In this document: piece after piece, positions 26,340 to 34,726 of the stretch
Layout: the number at the start of each line of letters is the position of its first letter
Position numbering within the stretch: the first letter of the stretch is position 1
Source: Pseudomonas cerasi
GTDB taxonomy: Bacteria > Pseudomonadota > Gammaproteobacteria > Pseudomonadales > Pseudomonadaceae
NCBI RefSeq assembly: GCF_900074915.1
Contig: NZ_LT222319.1
Span: 5,573,501 to 5,637,500, forward strand
DNA: 64,000 nucleotides
Direction of reading: 5' to 3'
Position numbers and translations under genes: made by a program
Notes under the pieces: generated by a model
Database searches by the model: none
What the model saw: the letters and a program-made list of their open reading frames with translations, nothing else
What the model was told of the DNA's origin: nothing

Positions 26340-28925
26340 GTGAAAGGTAGTCAGCACAGCGCTTCACAGCACGCCATACCCGCCGATAACTCGCCTCCGG
26401 CTGCGAGCCTCAAAGGACTCGCGCCTGGCCTGGTGCCTGCCGCCATCGGCCTGCTGATTGCTGCGGCACTGGTCTGGACAGCTCTGGTCACCGGTCCGCA
26501 GCAACAGGACCAGCTTGTTCAGGCCTGGGGCGGCAGTCAGGCAGCAGCGGTGGGTCTGGCGCTGCATCAGATCAACGCGGACACCCAGTCGGCAGCCTCC
26601 GGTGCAGCGCTTGTGCAGACGCTTCAGAGCAATGACGCCGCTGCCCTGCTGGCCGCTCAGGAGCGATTTACCCGTTGGGACGGCCTTGCAGGCGCTCGGC
26701 TGTACTCCAAGGGGCTGGCCGATGTGGACACGCAAGGCGCACTGCCCGTCAGTTTCGCCACCCTGGACATGCTCAACAAGGCCGCACAAGGTGAGACTGT
26801 CGCCCCGGAGGCGCGCAAGGTCGGCGAGCGCTGGTTGATCTACAGCGCCGCACCGGTGCGTGCCACTGCCACTCAGCCGGTGATGGGTACATTGCTGCTG
26901 GCCTTTGACCTGCAGCGCTTGCTCAATGCCTTGCCGACGCTGCCTGCCGATGCCGGGCAAGTGGTGCTCAGCCAGCAATTCGGCAGCGGGCCTGCTCAGG
27001 TTTTCCTGCAGCGCGGTCAGGCCGATGACGGCAAAGCCCAGGCCTTCGATACCGGTTATCCAGGCTGGAAACTCGAGTTCACGCCCGGTCCCGGGCTGAA
27101 AACCTCTCCGTCCGTGATGCTTCTGCTGCTGGCATTGATTATCGCTGCAGCGGGTGTGCTGCTTGGCTTGCACCGCAATGAACGGGCCCTGCAGAAGCGT
27201 ATTTGCGCCGACGCACGGCAACTGGATCAGCTGCTCCAAGAACTCTCACGCGGAAAAGCCGTCAAACCCTTCGGTTTGAGCCTCCCGGCCCTTAGTGGTC
27301 TGGCTCAGGCCCTTGCTCGTGTCTCGCTTCGTAGTCAGCCTCAGGCAGTGCCTTTCCTGGCGGCGGGCGAGCAGCGCGATGCAGATATTGCCAAAGGCAG
27401 TGCTTCGTCCACCGTGGCTGCATCACGCACCGACTGGACCGATCCGCTGTTTCAAGATACCGATATCCTTGATATCGACCTTCTCGACGAAAACCAGGAC
27501 TTCCTGAGATCGGAGCATAACCTCGCTATGAACAGCCCAGCATCCGTGGCACCCAACCTTCCCGAGACTATTTTCCGTGCCTACGACATTCGTGGCGTGG
27601 TCGGGGACACCCTCAACGCTGAAACGGCTTACTGGATCGGCCGCGCCATTGGCTCTGAAAGCCTGGCGCAGAACGAACCCAACGTCAGCGTTGGCCGCGA
27701 CGGTCGCCTTTCCGGCCCTGAACTGGTAGAGCAACTGATTCAAGGTCTGCACGACAGCGGCTGCCACGTCAGCGATGTGGGCCTGGTGCCAACGCCTGCG
27801 CTGTATTACGCAGCCAACGTGCTGGCCGGCAAGACCGGCGTCATGCTGACCGGCAGCCACAACCCCAAGGACTACAACGGCTTCAAGATCGTCATCGCCG
27901 GCGACACCCTCGCCAACGAGCAGATCCAGGCACTGCACGAGCGCATCAAGACCAACAACCTGACGTCGCAGAAAGGCAGCATCACCAAAGTCGACATCCT
28001 TGATCGCTACTTCCAGCAGATCAAGAATGACATCGTCATGGCGCGCAAGCTGAAGGTCGTGGTCGACTGCGGCAATGGCGCGGCAGGCGTGATCGCTCCG
28101 CAACTGATCGAAGCGCTGGGCTGTGAAGTGATCTCGCTGTTCGCGGAAGTGGACGGCAACTTCCCCAACCACCACCCGGATCCGGGCAAGCTGGAAAACC
28201 TGCAGGACCTGATTGCCAAGGTCAAGGAAACCGGTGCCGACCTGGGTCTGGCCTTCGACGGTGACGGCGACCGTGTCGGTGTCGTGACCAACGCGGGCAA
28301 CGTGGTGTACCCGGACCGCCTGTTGATGCTGTTCGCGCTGGACGTGCTCAAGCGCAATCCGGGTGCCGACATCATTTTCGACGTGAAATGCACACGCCGC
28401 CTCACTCCGCTGATCAGCGAACATGGCGGTCGTCCGGTGATGTGGAAAACCGGTCACTCGCTGATCAAAAAAGAAATGAAGAAAAGCGGTGCGCTGCTGG
28501 CAGGCGAAATGAGCGGCCACATCTTCTTCAAGGAACGCTGGTTCGGTTTCGATGATGGCATCTACAGCGCAGCACGCCTGCTGGAGATCCTCAGCCAGGA
28601 AAAGGCCAATGCCGAAGACCTGTTCGAGACCTTCCCGAACGATATTTCGACGCCTGAAATCAACATCAAGGTGACGGATGTCACCAAGTTCAGCATCATC
28701 AAGGCCCTTGAAACGGATGCGCAGTGGGGCGATGCCAAACTGACCACCATCGACGGTGTCCGTGTGGACTACCCGAAGGGCTGGGGTCTGGTTCGTGCCT
28801 CCAATACCACGCCGGTACTGGTGCTGCGTTTTGAAGCCGAAACCGAGGCCGAATTGCAGCGTATCAAGGACGTGTTCCACGCAGAACTCAAGAAAGTTGC
28901 GCCGGACCTCGACCTGCCATTTTGA
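26340..28925 (+). CDS. algC: Phosphomannomutase/phosphoglucomutase AlgC, long form with membrane-anchored N-terminal domain
   Basis: The frame from GTG (26340, after GGGAGAGG) encodes 861 residues. The last 465 are AlgC: the phosphoserine loop VMLTGSHNPKDYNGFK (Ser506 here) and the metal loop FDGDGDRVG are intact. AlgC interconverts mannose and glucose 1- and 6-phosphates for alginate, LPS and rhamnolipid. The first 396 residues hold a membrane segment (about 31-50), an extracytoplasmic region of about 200 residues, a second segment (about 257-277) and a cytoplasmic linker. An internal ATG at 27528 with GGAG upstream would give the textbook 465-residue enzyme. Whether one or both products are made cannot be told here. 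Confidence 0.92.
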   Translation: MKGSQHSASQHAIPADNSPPAASLKGLAPGLVPAAIGLLIAAALVWTALVTGPQQQDQLVQAWGGSQAAAVGLALHQINADTQSAASGAALVQTLQSNDAAALLAAQERFTRWDGLAGARLYSKGLADVDTQGALPVSFATLDMLNKAAQGETVAPEARKVGERWLIYSAAPVRATATQPVMGTLLLAFDLQRLLNALPTLPADAGQVVLSQQFGSGPAQVFLQRGQADDGKAQAFDTGYPGWKLEFTPGPGLKTSPSVMLLLLALIIAAAGVLLGLHRNERALQKRICADARQLDQLLQELSRGKAVKPFGLSLPALSGLAQALARVSLRSQPQAVPFLAAGEQRDADIAKGSASSTVAASRTDWTDPLFQDTDILDIDLLDENQDFLRSEHNLAMNSPASVAPNLPETIFRAYDIRGVVGDTLNAETAYWIGRAIGSESLAQNEPNVSVGRDGRLSGPELVEQLIQGLHDSGCHVSDVGLVPTPALYYAANVLAGKTGVMLTGSHNPKDYNGFKIVIAGDTLANEQIQALHERIKTNNLTSQKGSITKVDILDRYFQQIKNDIVMARKLKVVVDCGNGAAGVIAPQLIEALGCEVISLFAEVDGNFPNHHPDPGKLENLQDLIAKVKETGADLGLAFDGDGDRVGVVTNAGNVVYPDRLLMLFALDVLKRNPGADIIFDVKCTRRLTPLISEHGGRPVMWKTGHSLIKKEMKKSGALLAGEMSGHIFFKERWFGFDDGIYSAARLLEILSQEKANAEDLFETFPNDISTPEINIKVTDVTKFSIIKALETDAQWGDAKLTTIDGVRVDYPKGWGLVRASNTTPVLVLRFEAETEAELQRIKDVFHAELKKVAPDLDLPF
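27512..27530 (+). promoter_or_regulatory. Internal ribosome site and start for the short AlgC form
   Basis: GGAG at 27512-27515 lies 12 bp before an in-frame ATG at 27528 that begins MNSPASVAPNLPETIFRAYD, the usual AlgC N-terminus. It gives a possible second translation start within the 861-codon frame. Confidence 0.5.
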
Positions 28926-28953
28926 TTGTTTTTCCTTTTGACTGGAGCCCTGA

Positions 28954-29859
28954 ATGACCCTCGAACGCGATGCCGCCTCTAATGTAGCCAAGGTCCTTTC
29001 CGAAGCGCTGCCTTACATTCGCCGCTTTGTCGGCAAGACGCTGGTTATCAAGTACGGCGGCAACGCCATGGAGAGCGAAGAGCTGAAAACCGGCTTTGCG
29101 CGCGACATCGTGTTGATGAAGGCGGTGGGCATCAACCCGGTGGTGGTTCACGGCGGCGGGCCGCAGATCGGTGATCTGCTCAAGCGTCTGTCCATCGAGA
29201 GCCACTTCATCGACGGCATGCGGGTTACCGATGCGCAAACCATGGATGTCGTGGAGATGGTACTGGGCGGCCAGGTCAACAAGGACATCGTCAACCTGAT
29301 CAACCGTCACGGCGGCAGCGCGATCGGCCTGACCGGCAAGGACGCTGAGCTGATTCGTGCGAAGAAGCTCACCGTCACGCGCCAGACGCCGGAAATGACC
29401 AAGCCCGAAATCATCGACATCGGTCAGGTCGGTGAAGTGGTCGGGGTCAACACCGGGCTGCTCAACATGCTGGTCAAAGGGGATTTCATTCCGGTCATCG
29501 CGCCTATCGGCGTGGGCCCGGACGGCGAGTCGTACAACATCAACGCCGACCTGGTCGCAGGCAAGGTTGCCGAAGCCCTCAAGGCCGAGAAGCTGATTCT
29601 GCTGACCAACATCGCCGGCCTGATGAACAAGCAGGGCGAAGTCCTGACCGGCCTGACCACCGAGCAGGTCGACGGCCTGATCGCCGACGGCACCATCTAC
29701 GGCGGCATGCTGCCGAAGATTCGTTGCGCGCTGGAAGCGGTTCAGGGCGGCGTCAACAGCTCGCACATCATCGACGGTCGAGTGCCCAACGCGGTCTTGC
29801 TGGAGATCTTCACCGACAGCGGTGTAGGTACTCAGATCACCAACCGCAAGCGGCACTGA
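28954..29859 (+). CDS. argB: Acetylglutamate kinase
   Basis: The 301-residue amino acid kinase-family enzyme has TLVIKYGGNAMESEELKTGF (glycine-rich ATP loop), VVVHGGGPQIGDLL and the C-terminal GGMLPKIRCALEAVQGGVNS, followed by HIIDGR. It phosphorylates N-acetylglutamate, the controlled second step of arginine synthesis. The N-terminal helix (residues 1-24) fits the arginine-inhibited hexameric type. It lies 28 bp after algC and ends at a clear terminator. Confidence 0.96.
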   Translation: MTLERDAASNVAKVLSEALPYIRRFVGKTLVIKYGGNAMESEELKTGFARDIVLMKAVGINPVVVHGGGPQIGDLLKRLSIESHFIDGMRVTDAQTMDVVEMVLGGQVNKDIVNLINRHGGSAIGLTGKDAELIRAKKLTVTRQTPEMTKPEIIDIGQVGEVVGVNTGLLNMLVKGDFIPVIAPIGVGPDGESYNINADLVAGKVAEALKAEKLILLTNIAGLMNKQGEVLTGLTTEQVDGLIADGTIYGGMLPKIRCALEAVQGGVNSSHIIDGRVPNAVLLEIFTDSGVGTQITNRKRH

Positions 29860-29875
29860 TTCAGACGCAACACCC

Positions 29876-29911
29876 AAAGGCCCCGTGAGCTAACCCTCAC
29901 AGGGCCTTTTT
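29876..29911 (+). terminator. Rho-independent terminator after argB
   Basis: AAAGGCCCCGTGAG and CCTCACAGGGCCTTTTT form a long stem with a short loop and end in a T-run, 17 bp after the argB stop. Confidence 0.88.
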
Positions 29912-29944
29912 GTTGACTGATGATCGAGAACACTATTGTGTCCA

Positions 29945-30177
29945 TGCTCCGCGCTCAGCGTTATACACAAGTCTGCTCTTGATTCTCGCCGCAGGCCGTG
30001 TGAGCGAGCTTGCTCGCGAAGAGGCCAGTAGAGCCCCTGAAAATGGGGCGTCTGGACCCTCCTATTCGTGAGCCATGCGGATCGCCGCCCGGTCACTCTC
30101 ACGCACTTCGGGCAGAAGCCCGAAAGTCACGTTTCCCGGGCTCTTCAAGACTTATGTATAACGTTGAGTGCTCCGCG
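29945..30177. mobile_element. 215-bp MITE-like element with 21-bp inverted ends and 9-bp target duplication
   Basis: Left arm 29954-29974 (CTCAGCGTTATACACAAG...) and right arm 30148-30168 are inverted repeats matching at 19 of 21 positions. They are flanked immediately by the 9-bp direct repeat TGCTCCGCG (29945-29953 and 30169-30177). Outside this, the two halves of a common intergenic hairpin repeat (compare 55475-55523) are split by the insertion. The interior holds a REP (GCGAGCTTGCTCGCGAAG) and two other short hairpins and has no convincing gene. The gap between argB and the DUF4124 gene is filled by this element, the argB terminator and the hairpin repeat. Confidence 0.75.
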
Positions 30178-30209
30178 CGGGCACGCCGCTCTGGACGCTC
30201 TGCGTCCGG

Positions 30210-30848
30210 TCATTGAGTCAGGCGCTGGACGCGGGCGCGGTCGACGGCGAAGTCTGCTTCGGCCTTTACGCGTGCGGCCTGATACCCGGCGATGTCGGCT
30301 TGCAGTTTCTGCTGCTGATCGCGCAAGTCGTTCAGTTGATCGACAAGTGCCTGCTGGACCGGTCGTCCTGCGCGCTCAAGGTCGGCGGCCTGGCCTTGCA
30401 GACTGCGCTGCTGCGCCGCCAGCCCCTGAATGTTGCCCTGGGCAACGCCAACCAGCGCGTCCAGCTCGGCCAGTTTGCGGGCCTTCATGCGGTCCACTTC
30501 AGCGACGCTGCTGTACAGGCTCAACAGTTGTGCATCGGCGGCGGCCTGGCGTTTGTCTGCCTCGGACTGGCGAATCTGCTCGGCCGTTGGCGCAGGCGGT
30601 ACGACCTGAACCACCCGACCACGACTGTTGAGCACTTCATAGCCTTTGGCAACGTAGTCGGGCGGCACGCCTTGCGTGTCGATCACCGTCACCCCGCGGC
30701 TGTCGACGTAGCGATAAAGCCGTGGCTCAGGTGCGTCGGCCGCTTGGGCGAGCATGGGCGCAAGCATGACCACAGCCAGCAAGGCCCGAAAACCGCTCAG
30801 CGCGCCTGAAACCGATCGCCAAGACCTGCCGCCGACTGCCATAGGCAC
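30210..30848 (-). CDS. DUF4124 domain protein with coiled coil, exported
   Basis: The 212-residue protein has a cleavable signal sequence (LLAVVMLAPMLAQAADAPEP) and then the DUF4124 motif LYRYVDSRGVTVIDTQGVPP near residues 44-63. Residues about 90-210 are Ala/Gln/Arg-rich with heptad spacing, suggesting a coiled coil. It is probably periplasmic. The function is unknown. It lies 4 bp downstream of pyrE on the same strand. Confidence 0.8.
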   Translation of the reverse strand: MPMAVGGRSWRSVSGALSGFRALLAVVMLAPMLAQAADAPEPRLYRYVDSRGVTVIDTQGVPPDYVAKGYEVLNSRGRVVQVVPPAPTAEQIRQSEADKRQAAADAQLLSLYSSVAEVDRMKARKLAELDALVGVAQGNIQGLAAQQRSLQGQAADLERAGRPVQQALVDQLNDLRDQQQKLQADIAGYQAARVKAEADFAVDRARVQRLTQ

Positions 30849-30852
30849 GTCC

Positions 30853-31494
30853 TCAGATTCCGAATTGCGCGCGATAGGCTTCGACAGCAGGCAGATGCTG
30901 CTTGAGTTGCGGATCGTCGGCCAGGAACTCGAGCACCTGATTCAGCGACACGATACTCACCACCGGAATTGCGAAGTCACGCTCGACTTCCTGAATCGCC
31001 GACAGCTCGCCATTGCCGCGCTCCTGACGATTGAGCGCGATCAGCACACCCGCAGCTGTCGCGTCCTGGTCCTTGATGATCTGCATGACCTCACGGATCG
31101 CAGTGCCCGCAGTGATCACGTCGTCGATGATCAGCACGTTACCGGTCAGCGGGGAACCCACCAGACTGCCGCCTTCGCCGTGCGCCTTGGCTTCCTTGCG
31201 GTTGAAACACCACGGCAGATCACGGTCATGATGCTCGGCCAGCGCCACAGCAGTGGCCGATGCGAGCGGAATGCCCTTGTAGGCCGGACCGAAAAGAACG
31301 TCGAAGGCAATACCGCTTTCAACCACGGCTGCCGCGTAGAAACGCCCCAACCGTGCCAGTGCGGAACCGGTGTTGAACAGCCCCGCATTGAAGAAGTACG
31401 GGCTGGTGCGCCCGGACTTGAGAGTGAACTCACCGAAGCGCAGAACACCGCGATCGATGGCAAAACGAATGAAATCGCGTTGATACGCTTGCAT
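30853..31494 (-). CDS. pyrE: Orotate phosphoribosyltransferase
   Basis: The 213-residue type I phosphoribosyltransferase has the PRPP-binding motif NVLIIDDVITAGTAIREVMQ and begins MQAYQRDFIRFAIDRGVLRF, with LKSGRTSPYFFNAGLF near the N-terminus. It converts orotate and PRPP to orotidine monophosphate in pyrimidine synthesis. The ATG ending at 31494 matches the family; the in-frame ATG seven codons earlier is less likely. It is divergent from crc across 82 bp, as in other pseudomonads. Confidence 0.96.
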   Translation of the reverse strand: MQAYQRDFIRFAIDRGVLRFGEFTLKSGRTSPYFFNAGLFNTGSALARLGRFYAAAVVESGIAFDVLFGPAYKGIPLASATAVALAEHHDRDLPWCFNRKEAKAHGEGGSLVGSPLTGNVLIIDDVITAGTAIREVMQIIKDQDATAAGVLIALNRQERGNGELSAIQEVERDFAIPVVSIVSLNQVLEFLADDPQLKQHLPAVEAYRAQFGI

Positions 31495-31576
31495 GAAAAA
31501 AGCTCCGAATACCACGGATTTAGCTAATTAGGTAGAGCTCGGGTATCATACACGCACGTGATTTTTGGGGCCATTT

Positions 31577-32356
31577 ATGCGGATCATCAGTGTGAACGTA
31601 AATGGCATTCAGGCTGCGGTCGAGCGTGGTTTGCTCAGCTGGCTGCAAGCTCAGAATGCCGACGTCATCTGCTTACAGGACACCCGCGCCTCCACCTTTG
31701 AACTGGACGATCCAGCCTTTCAGCTGGATGGTTACTTCCTCTATGCCTGCGAAGCCGAGGTTCCCGCTCAAGGTGGTGTGGCGCTGTATTCGCGGTTGCA
31801 GCCGAAGGCGGTAATCAGCGGCCTCGGCTTCGAGACAGCCGACCGCTACGGGCGCTACCTGCAAGCAGATTTCGACAAGGTCAGTATCGCTACCCTGCTC
31901 TTTCCGTCGGGGATGAATGGCGATGAAGACCTGAATCAGAAATTCAAGCTCATGGACGATTTCGGCAAGTACATGGACAAGCAGCGCCGCAAGCGTCGCG
32001 AATACATCTACTGCGGATCGCTCTATGTGGCGCAGCAGAAGCTCGATATCAAAAACTGGCGCGACAGCCAGCAGTCGCCGGGCTTTCTCGCGCCCGAGCG
32101 CGCCTGGATGGACGAGATCGTCGGCACCATGGGCTACGTCGATGCCCTGCGTGAAGTCAGCCGTGAAGGTGACCAGTACAGCTGGTGGCCGGACAACGAG
32201 CAGGCCGAGATGCTGAATCTGGGTTGGCGCTTCGATTATCAGATCCTGACCCCAGGCCTGCGCCGCTTCGTGCGCAGCGCCCGTCTGCCACGCCAGCCGC
32301 GCTTCTCGCAGCACGCGCCGCTGATCGTGGATTACGACTGGACCCTGACTATCTGA
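31577..32356 (+). CDS. crc: Catabolite repression control protein
   Basis: The 259-residue protein belongs to the exonuclease III fold: MRIISVNVNGIQAAVERGLL, DVICLQDTRASTFEL and the C-terminal QPRFSQHAPLIVDYDW. In Pseudomonas Crc has no nuclease activity; it acts with Hfq on A-rich sites of mRNAs to block translation of secondary carbon-source genes. Consistent with lost catalysis, the Glu of the usual QE metal-site motif reads QD. Likely targets elsewhere in this window include amino-acid, polyamine and C4-dicarboxylate genes. A terminator follows 23 bp after the stop. Confidence 0.95.
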   Translation: MRIISVNVNGIQAAVERGLLSWLQAQNADVICLQDTRASTFELDDPAFQLDGYFLYACEAEVPAQGGVALYSRLQPKAVISGLGFETADRYGRYLQADFDKVSIATLLFPSGMNGDEDLNQKFKLMDDFGKYMDKQRRKRREYIYCGSLYVAQQKLDIKNWRDSQQSPGFLAPERAWMDEIVGTMGYVDALREVSREGDQYSWWPDNEQAEMLNLGWRFDYQILTPGLRRFVRSARLPRQPRFSQHAPLIVDYDWTLTI

Positions 32357-32379
32357 TAGCCAGGCAGACGGCGAACACG

Positions 32380-32405
32380 AAAAAGCCGACTTGAAGTCGG
32401 CTTTT
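32380..32405. terminator. Bidirectional terminator between crc and the DUF4870 gene
   Basis: AAAAAGCCGACTTGAAGTCGGCTTTTT is a palindromic stem with A- and T-runs on either side, serving the two convergent genes. Confidence 0.9.
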
Positions 32406-32424
32406 TGCGTTGCCTGAAGTGATG

Positions 32425-32793
32425 CTACTTGATCAGGCGCAAGGTGAACGGATAGCGATAATCGACGCCGTCATTGGCTTTTATCCCGGCAATGATCGCA
32501 AGCACTGCGGCTCCGATCCCCACCAGCGTCAGTAGCGCAAAGCCGATGATCAGCAGCACCAGCAACATGCTGACGGTGGCCGCAATGGCGACAGTGATCT
32601 GAAAGTTCAGCGCTTCCTTGCCTTGCGCGTCGATAAACGGATCGGCATCTTTCTTCAACTGCCAGATAATCAGCGGGCCCAGCAGATTGCCGAACGGAAA
32701 CATCAGCCCGGCAAACGCCGACAAGTGACAGAACATCGCCCACTGGCGAGCGCTTTGCGGTGGTTTGCTGAACGGTTGCAAGCTGTCACTCAT
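32425..32793 (-). CDS. DUF4870 (Tic20-like) small membrane protein
   Basis: The 122-residue protein has WAMFCHLSAFAGLMFPFGNL, then LGPLIIWQLKKDADPFIDAQ, then GKEALNFQI, the conserved core of DUF4870, with about three membrane segments. The function is unknown. It lies downstream of rph on the same strand. Confidence 0.85.
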   Translation of the reverse strand: MSDSLQPFSKPPQSARQWAMFCHLSAFAGLMFPFGNLLGPLIIWQLKKDADPFIDAQGKEALNFQITVAIAATVSMLLVLLIIGFALLTLVGIGAAVLAIIAGIKANDGVDYRYPFTLRLIK

Positions 32794-32813
32794 TATCGGA
32801 CCCCTTCTGGCTA

Positions 32814-33536
32814 TCAGTCGGCCAACGCGGCGCGCTGCAATTCAAACAGCTCGGTCATGCCTTTTTGCGCCAGCGCGAGCATCGCGTTCAGCTCTTCAGG
32901 CTGGAATGGCGCGCCTTCGGCAGTGCCCTGAACTTCAATGAAACCGCCTGCACTGGTCATGACCACGTTCAGGTCGGTTTCGGCAGCCGAGTCTTCGAGG
33001 TAGTCCAGGTCGAGCACTGGCTCACCCTGATACATGCCGACCGAAACGGCCGCGATCATCTGCTTGAGCGGGTCGCCGCCTTTCAGGCCGCCGCGCTTCT
33101 TGATCACCTTCAGCGCATCCGCCAGAGCAACCATCGCACCGGTAATAGAAGCCGTACGGGTACCACCGTCAGCCTGAATGACATCGCAATCGACGTACAG
33201 GGTAACGTCGCCCAACTTGGACATGTCCAGCGCAGCGCGCAGCGAACGACCGATCAGGCGCTGGATTTCGAGTGTACGACCACCCTGCTTGCCGCGGCTG
33301 GCTTCACGCTGATTACGCTCGCCTGTAGCGCGTGGCAGCATGCCGTATTCGGCGGTCAGCCAACCCTGGCCATGCCCTTTGAGAAAGCGTGGTACGCCGT
33401 TTTCGACGCTGACGGTGCAAATCACCTTGGTATCACCAAACTCGACCAGTACAGAACCCTCGGCGTGTTTGGTGTAGTTGCGGGTGATGCGGATCGAGCG
33501 GAGCTGATCGGCGGCGCGACCACTTGGACGTTTCAT
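32814..33536 (-). CDS. rph: Ribonuclease PH
   Basis: The 240-residue phosphorolytic 3'-exonuclease trims tRNA 3' ends. It begins MKRPSGRAADQLRSIRITRN and has FGDTKVICTVSVENGVPRFL, LTAEYGMLPRATGERNQREA and DVIQADGGTRTASITGAMVA. The start ending at 33536 matches the family; the longer frame upstream runs into the yicC divergent region. Genes rph and yicC are divergent, as in other gammaproteobacteria. Confidence 0.96.
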   Translation of the reverse strand: MKRPSGRAADQLRSIRITRNYTKHAEGSVLVEFGDTKVICTVSVENGVPRFLKGHGQGWLTAEYGMLPRATGERNQREASRGKQGGRTLEIQRLIGRSLRAALDMSKLGDVTLYVDCDVIQADGGTRTASITGAMVALADALKVIKKRGGLKGGDPLKQMIAAVSVGMYQGEPVLDLDYLEDSAAETDLNVVMTSAGGFIEVQGTAEGAPFQPEELNAMLALAQKGMTELFELQRAALAD

Positions 33537-33849
33537 CTGGGATACCTGTACTGAGACGGAAAACTGCTGGGCATTATAGAGGCCACAGCTGCCGCTGGGC
33601 ATCTCTAAAAGCCGCCAATGCCGATCCAGCGACAATTGAAGGCCCTGGACCAAGGCTTTCGACGCGCAGATGTCGGTTAAAACAACGCCTTGCGTCACTT
33701 GTCACACTGTCGGATTGGGAGCCTGCGCCGCACTGCGCTACAATCCTGCGCCTCTACAGCCAGCCGGCTTTCACGACGCCCATGACCGCCACTTCTGCGC
33801 GCTCATGAACCGAACCACGCTTTTGAAAGCGAACCAAGAGGTATTTCCC
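33537..33849. other. 313-bp divergent region between rph and yicC
   Basis: It carries a good plus-strand promoter (33715-33744) for the yicC operon and must also hold the rph promoter. An open frame runs through it in phase with yicC from 33670 but looks non-conserved. No repeats or separate gene are seen. Confidence 0.5.
33715..33744 (+). promoter_or_regulatory. Sigma-70-type promoter for yicC-gmk-rpoZ-spoT
   Basis: TTGGGA (33715-33720) and TACAAT (33739-33744) with an 18-bp spacer lie about 100 bp before the yicC start. Confidence 0.55.
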
Positions 33850-34713
33850 ATGGTGCACAGTATGACTGCCTTTGCCCGAGTAGAGCGGGCCGGTGCCCAG
33901 GGCACACTGAGCTGGGAACTGCGCTCGGTCAACCACCGCTATCTTGAGCCGCACCTGCGCCTGCCGGAGTCGTTCCGCGATCTGGAAGGCGCGATTCGCG
34001 AAGCATTGCGTCAGGGCCTGTCGCGCGGCAAGGTCGAGTGCACACTGCGCTTTGTCGAGGAAACCGCCGGCAAGCCGCTGCAGGTGGATCTTGAACGCGC
34101 AGGCCAATTGATCGCCGCAGCCGAGTCGGTTGCCGGCTTGATCAAACAGCCTGCTGCATTGAACCCGCTCGAGGTGTTGGCATGGCCGGGCGTGCTGGTC
34201 GCCGACGCCAACGATCCGCAGGTGTTGAACACCGAGGCCCTGAAGCTGTTCAATGATGCGCTGACCGAATTGAAACGCGGCCGCGGGCGCGAAGGTGCAG
34301 ACCTGGCGCGGCTGCTCGACGAGCGCCTGTCTTCCATCGTCGAAGAAGTCGCCACCTTGCGCACGCTGGTGCCACAGATGCTCGCAACCCAGCGTCAGAA
34401 GGTGCTGGATCGCTTTGCCGACATGAAAGCCGAACTCGACCCTCAGCGTCTGGAGCAGGAAATGGTCCTGCTGGCACAGAAAAGCGACGTCGCCGAAGAA
34501 CTGGACCGCCTCAGCACACACGTCACCGAAGTGCGTCGCGTACTCAAGGCTGGCGGCCAGGCAGGACGCCGCCTTGATTTCCTGATGCAAGAGCTTAACC
34601 GCGAAGCGAATACACTGGGCTCCAAGGCCTTTGACCCACGCAGCACGCAGGCCGCCGTCAACCTTAAAGTGTTGATCGAGCAGATGCGTGAGCAAGTGCA
34701 GAATATTGAGTAA
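33850..34713 (+). CDS. YicC family endoribonuclease
   Basis: The 287-residue protein starts MVHSMTAFARVERAGAQGTL and has ELRSVNHRYLEPHLRLPESF in the N-terminal domain and RRLDFLMQELNREANTLGSK at the C-terminus (DUF1732). E. coli YicC is an endoribonuclease implicated in small-RNA turnover. The ATG at 33850 is preferred to an in-frame ATG 60 codons upstream. gmk starts 13 bp after its stop, so the pair is very probably cotranscribed. Confidence 0.93.
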   Translation: MVHSMTAFARVERAGAQGTLSWELRSVNHRYLEPHLRLPESFRDLEGAIREALRQGLSRGKVECTLRFVEETAGKPLQVDLERAGQLIAAAESVAGLIKQPAALNPLEVLAWPGVLVADANDPQVLNTEALKLFNDALTELKRGRGREGADLARLLDERLSSIVEEVATLRTLVPQMLATQRQKVLDRFADMKAELDPQRLEQEMVLLAQKSDVAEELDRLSTHVTEVRRVLKAGGQAGRRLDFLMQELNREANTLGSKAFDPRSTQAAVNLKVLIEQMREQVQNIE

Positions 34714-34726
34714 GGCTGAACCTGAC

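Noticed and set aside
27423..28991. 522-codon frame opposite algC
   Set aside because: Antisense shadow; algC catalytic loops are intact on the other strand.
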